A stretch of 10,424 nucleotides of DNA from Spirochaetales bacterium. GTDB lineage: Bacteria > Spirochaetota > Spirochaetia > DSM-27196 > PWMO01. The notes beneath the pieces were generated by a model, which was given only the letters and a program-made list of their open reading frames with translations, did no database searches and was not told the origin of the DNA. A program made the position numbers and the translations under genes. Position 1 is the first letter of the stretch. Each line of letters starts with the position of its first letter. The stretch lies in NCBI GenBank assembly GCA_007123465.1, contig SKLB01000049.1, positions 1 through 10,424 of the forward strand. The letters run 5' to 3'. This document shows, in pieces, positions 1 to 6,052 of this stretch.

Positions 1-648
1 TCCACTGACGCTGCGGTAGTCTTCCAGTTTGATTGTAACCGGCAGGTCACGGCAGCGCTCGGCGGCAAGCTCGGCCTGCTGGCGCGATACGGTAACCCCG
101 ACTCCCTCAACTCCGTAGTGCTCGGCGGCGTATTGCAGCAGGCCTCCCCAGCCGCAGCCTATATCCAGCAGCGTCATGCCGGGCTCCAACTCCAGCTTGC
201 GGCAGATCAGGTCCAGCTTGGCTTCCTGGGCCTGATCCAGGTTCTCCGCGTGGCGCCAGTAGCCGCAACTGTATGTCAGGCGCTTATCGAGCATAATCTC
301 AAACAGGTCGTTGCCTGTATCGTAGTGGCGCTTGCCGATCTCGTAGGCGCGACGGATAATCTGAGGATTGGTGTATCGACACCGCAGCCCCACCAGCAGC
401 GCCTGCCAGTCACCTTTGACACGCTGTTCCAGCCGTGCCTCGAACAGTTTATGAATGAACTGATCGATCGACGGCGTATCCCACCAGCCGTCCATGTAGG
501 ACTCACCGAGCGCCAGCGACCCGCCGCCCATCACGCGCGCCCACAGGCGCTCATCGTGGACCTGTATGTCCCATGGGTTGGTCCCGTCTACGGTGATCCC
601 GGCCTGCTGCAGCAGACCAACTGCAATCTGTTTAGCTTTGCGGCTCAT
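1..648 (-). CDS. cfa: Cyclopropane-fatty-acyl-phospholipid synthase, N-terminal 216 residues (cut by window start)
   Basis: The product is a SAM-dependent enzyme that adds a methylene bridge to double bonds of membrane phospholipid acyl chains, acting on the inner face of the cytoplasmic membrane. I translated the minus strand by hand, because the reading frame runs off base 1 without a stop. Visible family motifs are GESYMDGWW (residues 48-56), HYDTGNDLF (108-116), YSCGYW (126-131, whose Cys128 matches the conserved Cys139 of E. coli Cfa) and the SAM-binding LLDIGCGWGG (160-169). The sequence follows E. coli Cfa (382 aa) closely from about its residue 20, so roughly 160 C-terminal residues lie outside the window. 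The ATG at 648 is preceded by GAGGAG with an 8-base spacer, which fixes the start. It is the last gene of a same-strand series, 87 bp after the CBS-domain gene. The family is often induced in stationary phase or by stress, but nothing here shows that directly. Confidence 0.95.
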   Translation of the reverse strand, partial: MSRKAKQIAVGLLQQAGITVDGTNPWDIQVHDERLWARVMGGGSLALGESYMDGWWDTPSIDQFIHKLFEARLEQRVKGDWQALLVGLRCRYTNPQIIRRAYEIGKRHYDTGNDLFEIMLDKRLTYSCGYWRHAENLDQAQEAKLDLICRKLELEPGMTLLDIGCGWGGLLQYAAEHYGVEGVGVTVSRQQAELAAERCRDLPVTIKLEDYRSVSG

Positions 649-688
649 AATCAAGGCTCCTCAATGCGGGGATATGCACCGTAAGCCT

Positions 689-694
689 ATCATA
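689..694 (-). promoter_or_regulatory. Candidate -10 element for cfa
   Basis: The minus strand reads TATGAT here, five of six matches to the sigma-70 -10 consensus. It would start transcription near 682 and give a leader of about 34 nt that contains the GAGGAG ribosome site of cfa. I see no good -35 hexamer 16-18 bases upstream, so the call rests on one hexamer and its position. Confidence 0.3.
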
Positions 695-707
695 GTTTCA
701 CCTGGAT

Positions 708-722
708 GGGCAAATTATGCCC
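708..722. repeat. Short perfect hairpin between the CBS gene and cfa
   Basis: GGGCA, a 5-base AT-only loop, then TGCCC form a perfect 5-bp stem, 13 bases past the stop codon of the CBS-domain gene. No T-run follows on either strand, so it is not a canonical intrinsic terminator. It may be a weak terminator, a 3'-end stabiliser, or an operator just upstream of the cfa promoter. Confidence 0.4.
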
Positions 723-735
723 TGGTCAGCCCTAC

Positions 736-1203
736 TCAGGAGATAGTACCGGATATGTAGTCCTGCAGCTTGCCTATCAGGGTCTGTTTTTCGGCTATCA
801 GGTATTCTTTCTCGGCAATTGCCGCCTTGACCAGGTCACCGATTGACACCAAACCTATCAGTGTGCCGCGGTCATCGGTCACCGGAAGGTGTCGCACACG
901 CCGCTCGGTCATGAAGACCATACACTGCTGTACCGTCTGCTCCGGTCGAACGGTGACAAGATCCGGGGACATCAGTTTGGATACCGGAGTTGCGCCGTCC
1001 ACACCGCCCGAGCGCGCCGCGGCGCGGGCGTAGTCACGCTCAGAAAAGATCCCTGACAGCGAGTCCGGCGACCCCATCACCAGTACCGCGCCAATATTGT
1101 GTTCGGCCATCTTTTGCAGCGCCTGCACCACCGTGCTGTCCGGCCTGACCGATTGTACCGCCTGTCCTGTTGTTCTGATCACATCCCTGATTGTGGTCTC
1201 CAT
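736..1203 (-). CDS. Two-CBS-domain protein
   Basis: A 155-aa cytosolic protein made almost entirely of a tandem CBS (Bateman) module. CBS1 spans about residues 8-62 (VQALQKMAEHNIGAVLVM, then GIFSERDYARA) and CBS2 about 73-128 (PVSKLMSPDLVTVRPEQTV, RRVRHLPVTD, LVSIGDLVK). A charged C-terminal helix follows (residues 130-150), ending in LQDYISG, a tail common in stand-alone CBS proteins of this size. CBS pairs bind adenine nucleotides or SAM and act as energy-status sensors, but the ligand and partner cannot be read from sequence. The ATG at 1203 is preceded by GGAAGGGGGG, a good ribosome site. It lies 73 bp after the YceI-family gene, with a possible promoter of its own at 1245-1253, so it may be expressed separately from the operon upstream. 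Confidence 0.9.
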   Translation of the reverse strand: METTIRDVIRTTGQAVQSVRPDSTVVQALQKMAEHNIGAVLVMGSPDSLSGIFSERDYARAAARSGGVDGATPVSKLMSPDLVTVRPEQTVQQCMVFMTERRVRHLPVTDDRGTLIGLVSIGDLVKAAIAEKEYLIAEKQTLIGKLQDYISGTIS

Positions 1204-1244
1204 GCGCGGCCCCCCTTCCTGCTCGATAGTGGAGTACAGGAGTC

Positions 1245-1253
1245 AGTATAGCA
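1245..1253 (-). promoter_or_regulatory. Candidate extended -10 promoter for the CBS-domain gene
   Basis: The minus strand reads TGC followed by TATACT, an extended -10 (TGn) with five of six hexamer matches. Transcription would start near 1238, giving a leader of about 35 nt that carries the GGAAGGGGGG ribosome site. There is no recognisable -35 at 17 bp (AGCAGG), which extended -10 promoters can do without. The element overlaps one arm of an inverted repeat, a position where a bound protein could block it. Confidence 0.4.
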
Positions 1254-1276
1254 CAAAGCCTCCGGGGCCTGCTATA
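1247..1276. repeat. Inverted repeat TATAGCA...TGCTATA abutting the yceI-family stop codon
   Basis: Perfect 7-bp arms lie at 1247-1253 and 1270-1276, separated by 16 GC-rich bases. The outer arm directly abuts the stop codon of the YceI-family gene (1277-1279) and the inner arm overlaps the candidate -10 of the CBS-domain gene. As RNA it could fold into a 3'-end hairpin for the upstream gene, but no T-run follows. As DNA it is a plausible operator. Confidence 0.4.
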
Positions 1277-1981
1277 TCAGGGGTTCGCCGCGGCGATGAA
1301 CTCCATGCGCAGCTCGACTTCATCCTCAACGCTGGCCACGATTGAATCGCCGCCAACGTAGGGAATAGTTATGTCAAAGTCATCCCACAGGATCACCGTG
1401 GAAGCGGTCCCCTCGATTTCCCGCTCAGAGCGGATGTTCAGCAGCATGTCAAAGGTGACGTCGGCGGTTACATCGCGCACCGTCAGAGCTCCGCTAACCC
1501 GCAGATCGAGGCTGTCTCCCACCGAGAACGATGCCGGCACACCGGAGACCGCACTGGGCACAAAGGTGGAAAACTCGAACTCGTCCCTGTTGGTTTCCAG
1601 GATCATTGTCCGTATGGTGCGATCGCGCATCTCGTCGTCGGTACGAATGTTGCGCAGGTTGATGACAAACTCACCGATCTCGACGCTAGCCGCGCTGAAA
1701 CCCAGCGCCAGCGAACCGTCGATCTGATCGGTTGACCCGACCACCGTATTCTGCTGCCCGCGAAGCACCTCGCCGATCACAAACTGCGCCACCGACTCTC
1801 CGGCAACCACTTCGTAGAGAACCGACTGCTCATCCTGCGGTTCTGCGCGGCGGGCCTCGGCAGGAGCGCTCGGTTCAGCCGAGCCGCCACTGAACCAGAT
1901 ATACGCCGAGAAACCGGCAAACGCTACCACCACCACGGCAACAACAACGCCGATTCCCTTCAGTGCAGATTTTGTTTTCAT
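1277..1981 (-). CDS. YceI-family protein, membrane-anchored
   Basis: The product (234 aa from the ATG at 1981) belongs to the YceI family, lipocalin-like beta-barrels whose studied members bind polyisoprenoid lipids. An N-terminal hydrophobic segment (about residues 9-29, Val-rich) acts as an uncleaved anchor or signal. A low-complexity Pro/Ala/Glu linker (32-50) follows, then the YceI domain to the end. Typical stretches are INLRNIRTDDEMRDRTIR, LETNRDEFEFSTF, VSGALTVRDVTADVTFD and the final strands after WDDFDITIPYV. The frame is open upstream to a TTG at 2017, but that adds residues ahead of a normal signal region, so I prefer 1981. Neither start has a Shine-Dalgarno site; TATCTT lies 7 bases before the ATG with TTGCCG 17 bases further up, fitting a leaderless transcript. 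It lies 46 bp downstream of the MenA-like gene, whose substrate is a polyprenyl diphosphate, so a link to isoprenoid or quinone handling is attractive but inferred. Confidence 0.88.
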   Translation of the reverse strand: MKTKSALKGIGVVVAVVVVAFAGFSAYIWFSGGSAEPSAPAEARRAEPQDEQSVLYEVVAGESVAQFVIGEVLRGQQNTVVGSTDQIDGSLALGFSAASVEIGEFVINLRNIRTDDEMRDRTIRTMILETNRDEFEFSTFVPSAVSGVPASFSVGDSLDLRVSGALTVRDVTADVTFDMLLNIRSEREIEGTASTVILWDDFDITIPYVGGDSIVASVEDEVELRMEFIAAANP

Positions 1982-1988
1982 ACTTGGA

Positions 1989-2017
1989 AAGATACGCCGC
2001 GGATAACCAAACGGCAA
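1989..2017 (-). promoter_or_regulatory. Candidate promoter of the yceI-family gene, possibly leaderless
   Basis: TTGCCG (2012-2017), a 17-bp spacer and TATCTT (1989-1994) on the minus strand give four of six matches in each hexamer. Only 7 bases separate the -10 from the ATG, so transcription would begin at or next to the start codon. This agrees with the absence of a Shine-Dalgarno sequence. Confidence 0.3.
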
Positions 2018-2027
2018 CTGTAAGTGG

Positions 2028-2936
2028 TTACAACCATAGCGCTGCAGAGATCATCGACCCAGCGTAGAGGATGCTGAACAGCAGGTGCAGTCCGGCGCAT
2101 TCCACCGGCAGACGCTGAAGGTCAGCATCGCGGTCAAAGACACGCCGCGACAGGCGCCACGCCAGCGGCGCACAGAACAGTGCAATCAGAGCCAGCGGAT
2201 GCAGCCGCGCATCGGCAACCAGCGACAGCACCACCAGATAGGGCAGCAGTACCAGCGCGGCGAAGAACCAGCGCGCGGCGGTAGGACTCATGACACCGGC
2301 CAGCGTGCGCACTCCCGCCGCGCGGTCGGTGACGCGGTCGCGCAGATTGTTGCCGTGCAGTATGGCGGTAACCAGCAGCGCCATCGGCACGCTGACGGGC
2401 ACCACGTCAACCGGCACGCTTCCGGCCAGAGCCCAGACACCCATGGCAACCAGCGCCGGTCCCATGAGCAGAAAGACCGCAACATCTCCGAGCGCCACGT
2501 ACTTGAAGCTGAACCGCGCGCTGGTATAGAAGTAGGCGCCAAGCGCAGCGGCAATTCCCAAAGCGACATACTCCCAGCCGCGCACGCTGCCAATAAGCGA
2601 TCCAATAGATATGCCCAGGATGAAATAGACGTGCCCGGAAACCAGCATGAAACGCGGAGTCACCTCGCCGAGCGGCAAAAGGTGCGTCGGATCACCGTGC
2701 TCCGCACGGTCGAGACCGTTGTTGTAGTCGTAGTAATCATTCAGCACGTTGGTTCCGGCGTGGAACAGGAGCGCGGCAATCACGTAGGGTGCAAAAGTCC
2801 ACCACAGCGGCTCTTGATCCAGAGACAGCACAATTGCAGCCGCCAACGCAGCCGGCATCAATGAGGCGCCAAAGGAATAGGCGCGCAGAGACCGCAGCCA
2901 GCGCCGGCAGTTCTGCCGGGAGAGGGGGCCGCTCAT
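2028..2936 (-). CDS. UbiA-family prenyltransferase, MenA-like
   Basis: A polytopic inner-membrane prenyltransferase (302 aa, about nine hydrophobic segments). In the MenA branch it attaches the polyprenyl tail to 1,4-dihydroxy-2-naphthoate, giving demethylmenaquinone. Both aspartate-rich diphosphate/Mg sites are visible: NDYYDYNNGLD at residues 66-76 and NNLRDRVTDRAAG at 196-208, the second strongly MenA-like. ARFSFKYVALGDVAVF (140-155) matches the MenA stretch before helix 5. The frame is open to a GTG at 2969, but the ATG at 2936 overlaps the stop of the upstream flavoprotein gene as ATGA, typical of translational coupling, and is chosen for that reason. GGAG lies about 11 bases upstream of it. 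No other men gene is in the window, so the aromatic substrate is inferred; another UbiA-family substrate is possible. Its tight coupling to an NADH dehydrogenase-like gene supports a quinone role. Confidence 0.87.
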   Translation of the reverse strand: MSGPLSRQNCRRWLRSLRAYSFGASLMPAALAAAIVLSLDQEPLWWTFAPYVIAALLFHAGTNVLNDYYDYNNGLDRAEHGDPTHLLPLGEVTPRFMLVSGHVYFILGISIGSLIGSVRGWEYVALGIAAALGAYFYTSARFSFKYVALGDVAVFLLMGPALVAMGVWALAGSVPVDVVPVSVPMALLVTAILHGNNLRDRVTDRAAGVRTLAGVMSPTAARWFFAALVLLPYLVVLSLVADARLHPLALIALFCAPLAWRLSRRVFDRDADLQRLPVECAGLHLLFSILYAGSMISAALWL

Positions 2937-4105
2937 GACTCGATCGGCTCCGGCTGACGCGATAAACACAACGCGGTCTTGTAGAACTCGACCGCGTCAG
3001 CCGCACCAAAGGAACGGATACCGCACATGAGATAGTGCACTCTGAGACCAAATCGTCCGCCCACCGGAATTCCGCCGAGAATGCGCCCACGGCTGATCTC
3101 TCCCAGGGGGATCACCCAACCGAGATCCACCGGCCGAAAGGCATGCATGCGCTTAGCGGAAAGCGCCGCTGCCACATTGCGCCCTGCCGCCCGGCCCGAA
3201 TAGAAGGCAAAATTGACCGCCCGGCGCACAAACCGGCCGTCCTTCTGCAGAGCCGCGGCATCACCGGCTACAAAGATCTCAGGGTGCACGGGCAGTTGCA
3301 GAAACTCGTTGGTGTGCAGGCGTGAATCGCGGGTGCGTTCAACGTTACCGGATAATTCGCTGCACTCGGCTCGCATCCCGGCAGACCAACAGACTATGGC
3401 TTTATCCACTGCAGTTCCATCGGAGAGCTCGGCACGGCCGTCCGCGTAGCGCTGCAGCGAGACCCCGGTGCGCAGGGTTACCCCGATTGCATCCAGGTAA
3501 TCGCGCACCCGCTGCCGCTCGGCGGGTTTGAGAAACGGCAGAATCTCATCGGCCACCTCAACCACGGTAATCTGCGGCTGCACCGAGTTGTGCCGCATTC
3601 CGTGGCGCAGACAGGCGGCAACCTCGAGTCCGGTGTAGCCGGCGCCTACTACCACCACGTCACAGCTCGAATGCTCGCGCGCCTGATCCTTCACAGCGTC
3701 ACGCAGCGCGCTCACCGCCGCAAACGAGTGTGCGCTGTGCAGCTGTCCATTCTCGGGCGTGAAGCCGTAGTACTGCGGTGTGGACCCGCTGGTGAGGATC
3801 AGGTAGTCGTATTGGTAGTGCTCCGCGCTGCCATGGAGCACTCTCTGTGCGGCATCCACGTGCACTATCTCGTCGCGGATCACCTCCACGCGATCGCTGT
3901 CCACGATGTCGGCAAACCGTCGCGTGATAGCGGCGCTTCGGACTCGCCCCGAGAGTACGTCCGGCAGCGCCGGCAGCATGGTAGCGTAGTCGTTCTTGTC
4001 TATCAGCGTGATGCGCGCAGTCGGCGCGCGCCGCAGGAGCGCGCCGACCGCCTGCAGACCGGCAAACCCGCCTCCCACAACGTACACGTGTGGATTCTTA
4101 CTCAT
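2933..4105 (-). CDS. Type-II NADH dehydrogenase-like FAD oxidoreductase
   Basis: A 390-aa two-dinucleotide-binding-domain flavoprotein. NDH-2 members pass electrons from NADH to membrane quinone without pumping protons, on the cytoplasmic face of the membrane. The FAD Rossmann motif GGGFAG is at residues 11-16, YDYLILTSGSTP at 99-110, the NAD(P) motif GAGYTG at 154-159 and the second FAD motif IFVAGDAAAL from 277. There is no CxxC redox pair, which argues against the thioredoxin or lipoamide reductase branches. The C-terminal region (DLGWVIPLGEISRGRILGG onward) resembles the NDH-2 membrane-binding end. The frame extends to a TTG at 4144, but the ATG at 4105 starts five residues before the first Rossmann strand and is preferred. 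It has no Shine-Dalgarno site. The stop overlaps the MenA-like start (ATGA). Quinone as acceptor is inferred from family and context; a ferredoxin or sulfide substrate cannot be excluded from sequence alone. Confidence 0.85.
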   Translation of the reverse strand: MSKNPHVYVVGGGFAGLQAVGALLRRAPTARITLIDKNDYATMLPALPDVLSGRVRSAAITRRFADIVDSDRVEVIRDEIVHVDAAQRVLHGSAEHYQYDYLILTSGSTPQYYGFTPENGQLHSAHSFAAVSALRDAVKDQAREHSSCDVVVVGAGYTGLEVAACLRHGMRHNSVQPQITVVEVADEILPFLKPAERQRVRDYLDAIGVTLRTGVSLQRYADGRAELSDGTAVDKAIVCWSAGMRAECSELSGNVERTRDSRLHTNEFLQLPVHPEIFVAGDAAALQKDGRFVRRAVNFAFYSGRAAGRNVAAALSAKRMHAFRPVDLGWVIPLGEISRGRILGGIPVGGRFGLRVHYLMCGIRSFGAADAVEFYKTALCLSRQPEPIES

Positions 4106-4114
4106 AGTATGGGG

Positions 4115-4144
4115 AATATACGCGTCTGTGAGCCCGGCAGGCAA
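4115..4144 (-). promoter_or_regulatory. Candidate internal promoter before the NDH-2-like gene
   Basis: The minus strand carries TTGCCT (4139-4144), an 18-bp spacer and TATATT (4115-4120, five of six matches). The -10 ends only 9 bases before the ATG at 4105, so a transcript would have a leader of about 3 nt or less, consistent with the missing ribosome site. The 50-bp gap after gpmI is otherwise featureless. Confidence 0.35.
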
Positions 4145-4155
4145 CCGCGGCGGCC

Positions 4156-5799
4156 TTAGATCAGTGGTTCCCCGGTCATCTCAGGCGGCTTTTCCAGTCC
4201 CATCAACTTCAGCGCGGTTGGAAAAACATCCGCCAGCCGCCCACCGCTGCGCAGCGCCGTAGAAGCCGTGTCCATGCTGCCGCTGGCATCGCCGCGGCGA
4301 TCCGGATCAACGATGATGCAGTCGACATCGTAGAGCGTGTGCGCGGTGTGCGCGCTCTCATTCTCAGGATCCCACATTTGCTCTGAGTTACCGTGGTCGG
4401 CGGTCACAATCAGTTTTCCGCCGCGCTCAAGCGTTGCCGCCACAATCCGCTCTACGCAGCTATCGACGGTCTCGCACGCCTTGATAGCGGCGGATAGTTT
4501 GCCGGTATGTCCAACCATGTCGCCATTGGCAAAGTTGACCAGGATGAAGTCCTCGCAATCATCTGCGGAAATGCGCTTCAAGACCACGTCAAGCACCTCG
4601 GCGGCACTCATTTCGGGCTTGAGGTCGTAGGTTCCTACCTGGGGCGATTGCGGCATCTCGCGCCCCTCGCCCTCAAACGGCTGGTCGCGGTAGTCATTGA
4701 AGAAGAAGGTGACATGGGGAAACTTTTCGGTCTCGGCACAGCGAAACTGCCGCAGCCCCTTCTGAGCGAGGTACTCTCCGCCGATGTTGCTCATCTTTGG
4801 CGGTTTGGGATAGGCCACGCTGACCATGCTGTTGAGTTCCTCTTCGTAGGCGGTCATGGTTACCCAGTGGGCGTCCACTTTTGGTCCACGGTCGAACCCC
4901 TTCTCGCCAGTGTCCGGCGAGGGCTTGACGTGGCCCTGGAACGGATCCATCACAAACGAACGGATAATCTCGCGCGGCCGATCACCGCGGTAGTTGTAGA
5001 AGATCACCGTATCGCCGTCGGCGATGCGCGTCTCTTTCCAGTCTGCCCCCACATAACGCGGCTCAACGAACTCGTCTCCGTTCTGACTGTCGTTGGTAGG
5101 GTTGTCGTAGTAGCTCTGCATGGCGGCTGTGGCCGTATCGAAGGCCGGAAGATCCGCGGCGCGGCCGGTCAGCATATCATACGCCCGCTTAACCCGTTCC
5201 CAGCGATTGTCTCGGTCCATGGCGTAGTAGCGGCCCGAAATCGAGACCACCTTACCCACGCCGATTTCGGACAGCCTGGCCTCGATCTGACGGATATACT
5301 CCATGCCCGTATAGGGACCGGTGTCGCGGCCGTCGGTAAACATGTGCAGCGCCACCTTGTTGTGTCCCAGCTTGCTGCACAGCTCAACGCAGGCATACAG
5401 ATGCGTCATGAGGCCGTGGACACCGGCATCAGACGCGATGCCCAGTATGTGCACCCAGCTGTCGTTCTTGCCGGCTCGCTGTACGCCTTTGACCAGCGCC
5501 TGGTTGTCAAAAAAATCTCCGGTACGAATAGCCTTGGAGATTCGCACCGATTCCTGATCAACCACGCGGCCGGCGCCCAGGTTCTGGTGCCCGACTTCAG
5601 AGTTCCCCATGGTGCCTTCGGGCAGCCCTACATCCTCACCCGATGTGTGAATGGTGGTCCAGGGGTACTCCTGAAGCAGCCGATCGTTGCACGGCGTGTT
5701 GGCCAGTTTGACGGCGTTGAACTCGCTGTGCTCGGGGTTTGGGTTGCGTCCCCAGCCATCTCGGACTATCAGAATAACCGGTTTCGGCGTTGTTGCCAC
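4156..5799 (-). CDS. gpmI: 2,3-bisphosphoglycerate-independent phosphoglycerate mutase
   Basis: A cytosolic glycolytic enzyme that interconverts 3- and 2-phosphoglycerate through a phosphoserine intermediate, using two divalent metals (usually Mn). At 547 aa it is longer than the usual 510-515 aa. The metal ligand Asp14 (RDGWG), the nucleophile Ser67 (GNSEVGHQNLGAGR), His128 (SDAGVHG), Asp156/Asp159 (TDGRDT), Arg190 and Arg196 (GRYYAMDRDNRW), the YRGDRPREI substrate arginines, NFANGDMVGHTG, Asp468-His469 (TADHGN) and His484/His487 (SAHTAHT) are all present, so the enzyme should be active. The start is a GTG at 5799 with a strong GGGAGG six bases upstream. Two changes from the commonest form are Arg before DGWG (usually Leu) and NFANGD in place of NFANPD. 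It heads the minus-strand gene series, 50 bp before the NDH-2-like gene. The identification is secure. Confidence 0.97.
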   Translation of the reverse strand: MATTPKPVILIVRDGWGRNPNPEHSEFNAVKLANTPCNDRLLQEYPWTTIHTSGEDVGLPEGTMGNSEVGHQNLGAGRVVDQESVRISKAIRTGDFFDNQALVKGVQRAGKNDSWVHILGIASDAGVHGLMTHLYACVELCSKLGHNKVALHMFTDGRDTGPYTGMEYIRQIEARLSEIGVGKVVSISGRYYAMDRDNRWERVKRAYDMLTGRAADLPAFDTATAAMQSYYDNPTNDSQNGDEFVEPRYVGADWKETRIADGDTVIFYNYRGDRPREIIRSFVMDPFQGHVKPSPDTGEKGFDRGPKVDAHWVTMTAYEEELNSMVSVAYPKPPKMSNIGGEYLAQKGLRQFRCAETEKFPHVTFFFNDYRDQPFEGEGREMPQSPQVGTYDLKPEMSAAEVLDVVLKRISADDCEDFILVNFANGDMVGHTGKLSAAIKACETVDSCVERIVAATLERGGKLIVTADHGNSEQMWDPENESAHTAHTLYDVDCIIVDPDRRGDASGSMDTASTALRSGGRLADVFPTALKLMGLEKPPEMTGEPLI

Positions 5800-5829
5800 G
5801 AAGTGCCTCCCGTTGGTTTCTACGCAGGT

Positions 5830-5835
5830 ATAATA
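5830..5835 (-). promoter_or_regulatory. Candidate -10 element for gpmI
   Basis: The minus strand reads TATTAT, five of six matches to the -10 consensus. Transcription would start near 5823, leaving a leader of about 23 nt with the GGGAGG ribosome site. The best -35 at 17 bp is TTCCGT, a poor match, so this rests mainly on the AT-rich hexamer standing out in a GC-rich region. Confidence 0.35.
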
Positions 5836-5878
5836 TCGGTATGGCCAATCATACGGAACTGGACATCGATGCGCAAGG

Positions 5879-5912
5879 GGCCGCCGGCCGGCGCGCCGGC
5901 GCGCCGGCGGCC
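5879..5912. repeat. GC-rich inverted repeat upstream of gpmI
   Basis: Perfect 10-bp arms GGCCGCCGGC (5879-5888) and GCCGGCGGCC (5903-5912) flank 14 bases that are themselves largely self-complementary (CGGCGCGCCG). The whole 34 bp is made only of G and C and can fold into a very stable hairpin. No T-run follows on either strand, so it is not a classic intrinsic terminator. It lies about 80 bp upstream of the gpmI start and 29 bp from the 51-bp palindrome. Confidence 0.7.
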
Positions 5913-5941
5913 TGAGACGGCCGTATGAAGCTGCTTGCTAC

Positions 5942-5992
5942 GTATTGTACTTGAAAAATGGAAGACAGTCTTCCATTTTTCAAGTACAATAC
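5942..5992. repeat. Perfect 51-bp palindrome (25-bp arms, 1-base centre)
   Basis: The left arm occupies 5942-5966, the centre is A5967 and the right arm occupies 5968-5992; all 25 pairs are complementary, and pairing stops on both sides (C5941 against A5993). The arms are AT-rich in a GC-rich neighbourhood. The core AAAAATGGAAGAC / GTCTTCCATTTTT has the layout of a bidirectional intrinsic terminator: a GC-containing stem with a T-run on the 3' side on both strands. It could therefore end minus-strand transcription from the FliG-like gene, which stops 61 bp away. Perfect pairing for another 7 bp beyond the T-run is more than a terminator needs and suggests a protein-binding site or a palindromic repeat element. 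No transposase or resolvase gene is nearby. Confidence 0.9.
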
Positions 5993-6052
5993 AGAGGCTG
6001 CGGCTCGAGAAGTGGCTGCAGAGCGCGGCTGCGACCCTCGGCACTGGCTCGG

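Noticed and set aside
118..684. A 188-aa plus-strand open frame at the window start
   Set aside because: It is antisense to the cfa fragment, whose translation follows E. coli Cfa closely.
2085..2864. A 259-aa plus-strand open frame opposite the MenA-like gene
   Set aside because: It is a Gln/Arg/His-rich antisense shadow; the minus strand has clear UbiA-family motifs in this stretch.
4507..5928. A 473-aa open frame on the plus strand, opposite gpmI
   Set aside because: It is antisense to a gene with every GpmI active-site motif. Its translation has no recognisable domain and arises from the GC-rich codon bias of the real gene.
5942..5992. A telomere-resolution site (hairpin telomere junction) as in linear spirochaete replicons
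   Set aside because: Those sites have an even-length centre and particular boxes, and lie at replicon ends. This palindrome has an odd central base and ordinary chromosomal genes on both sides.
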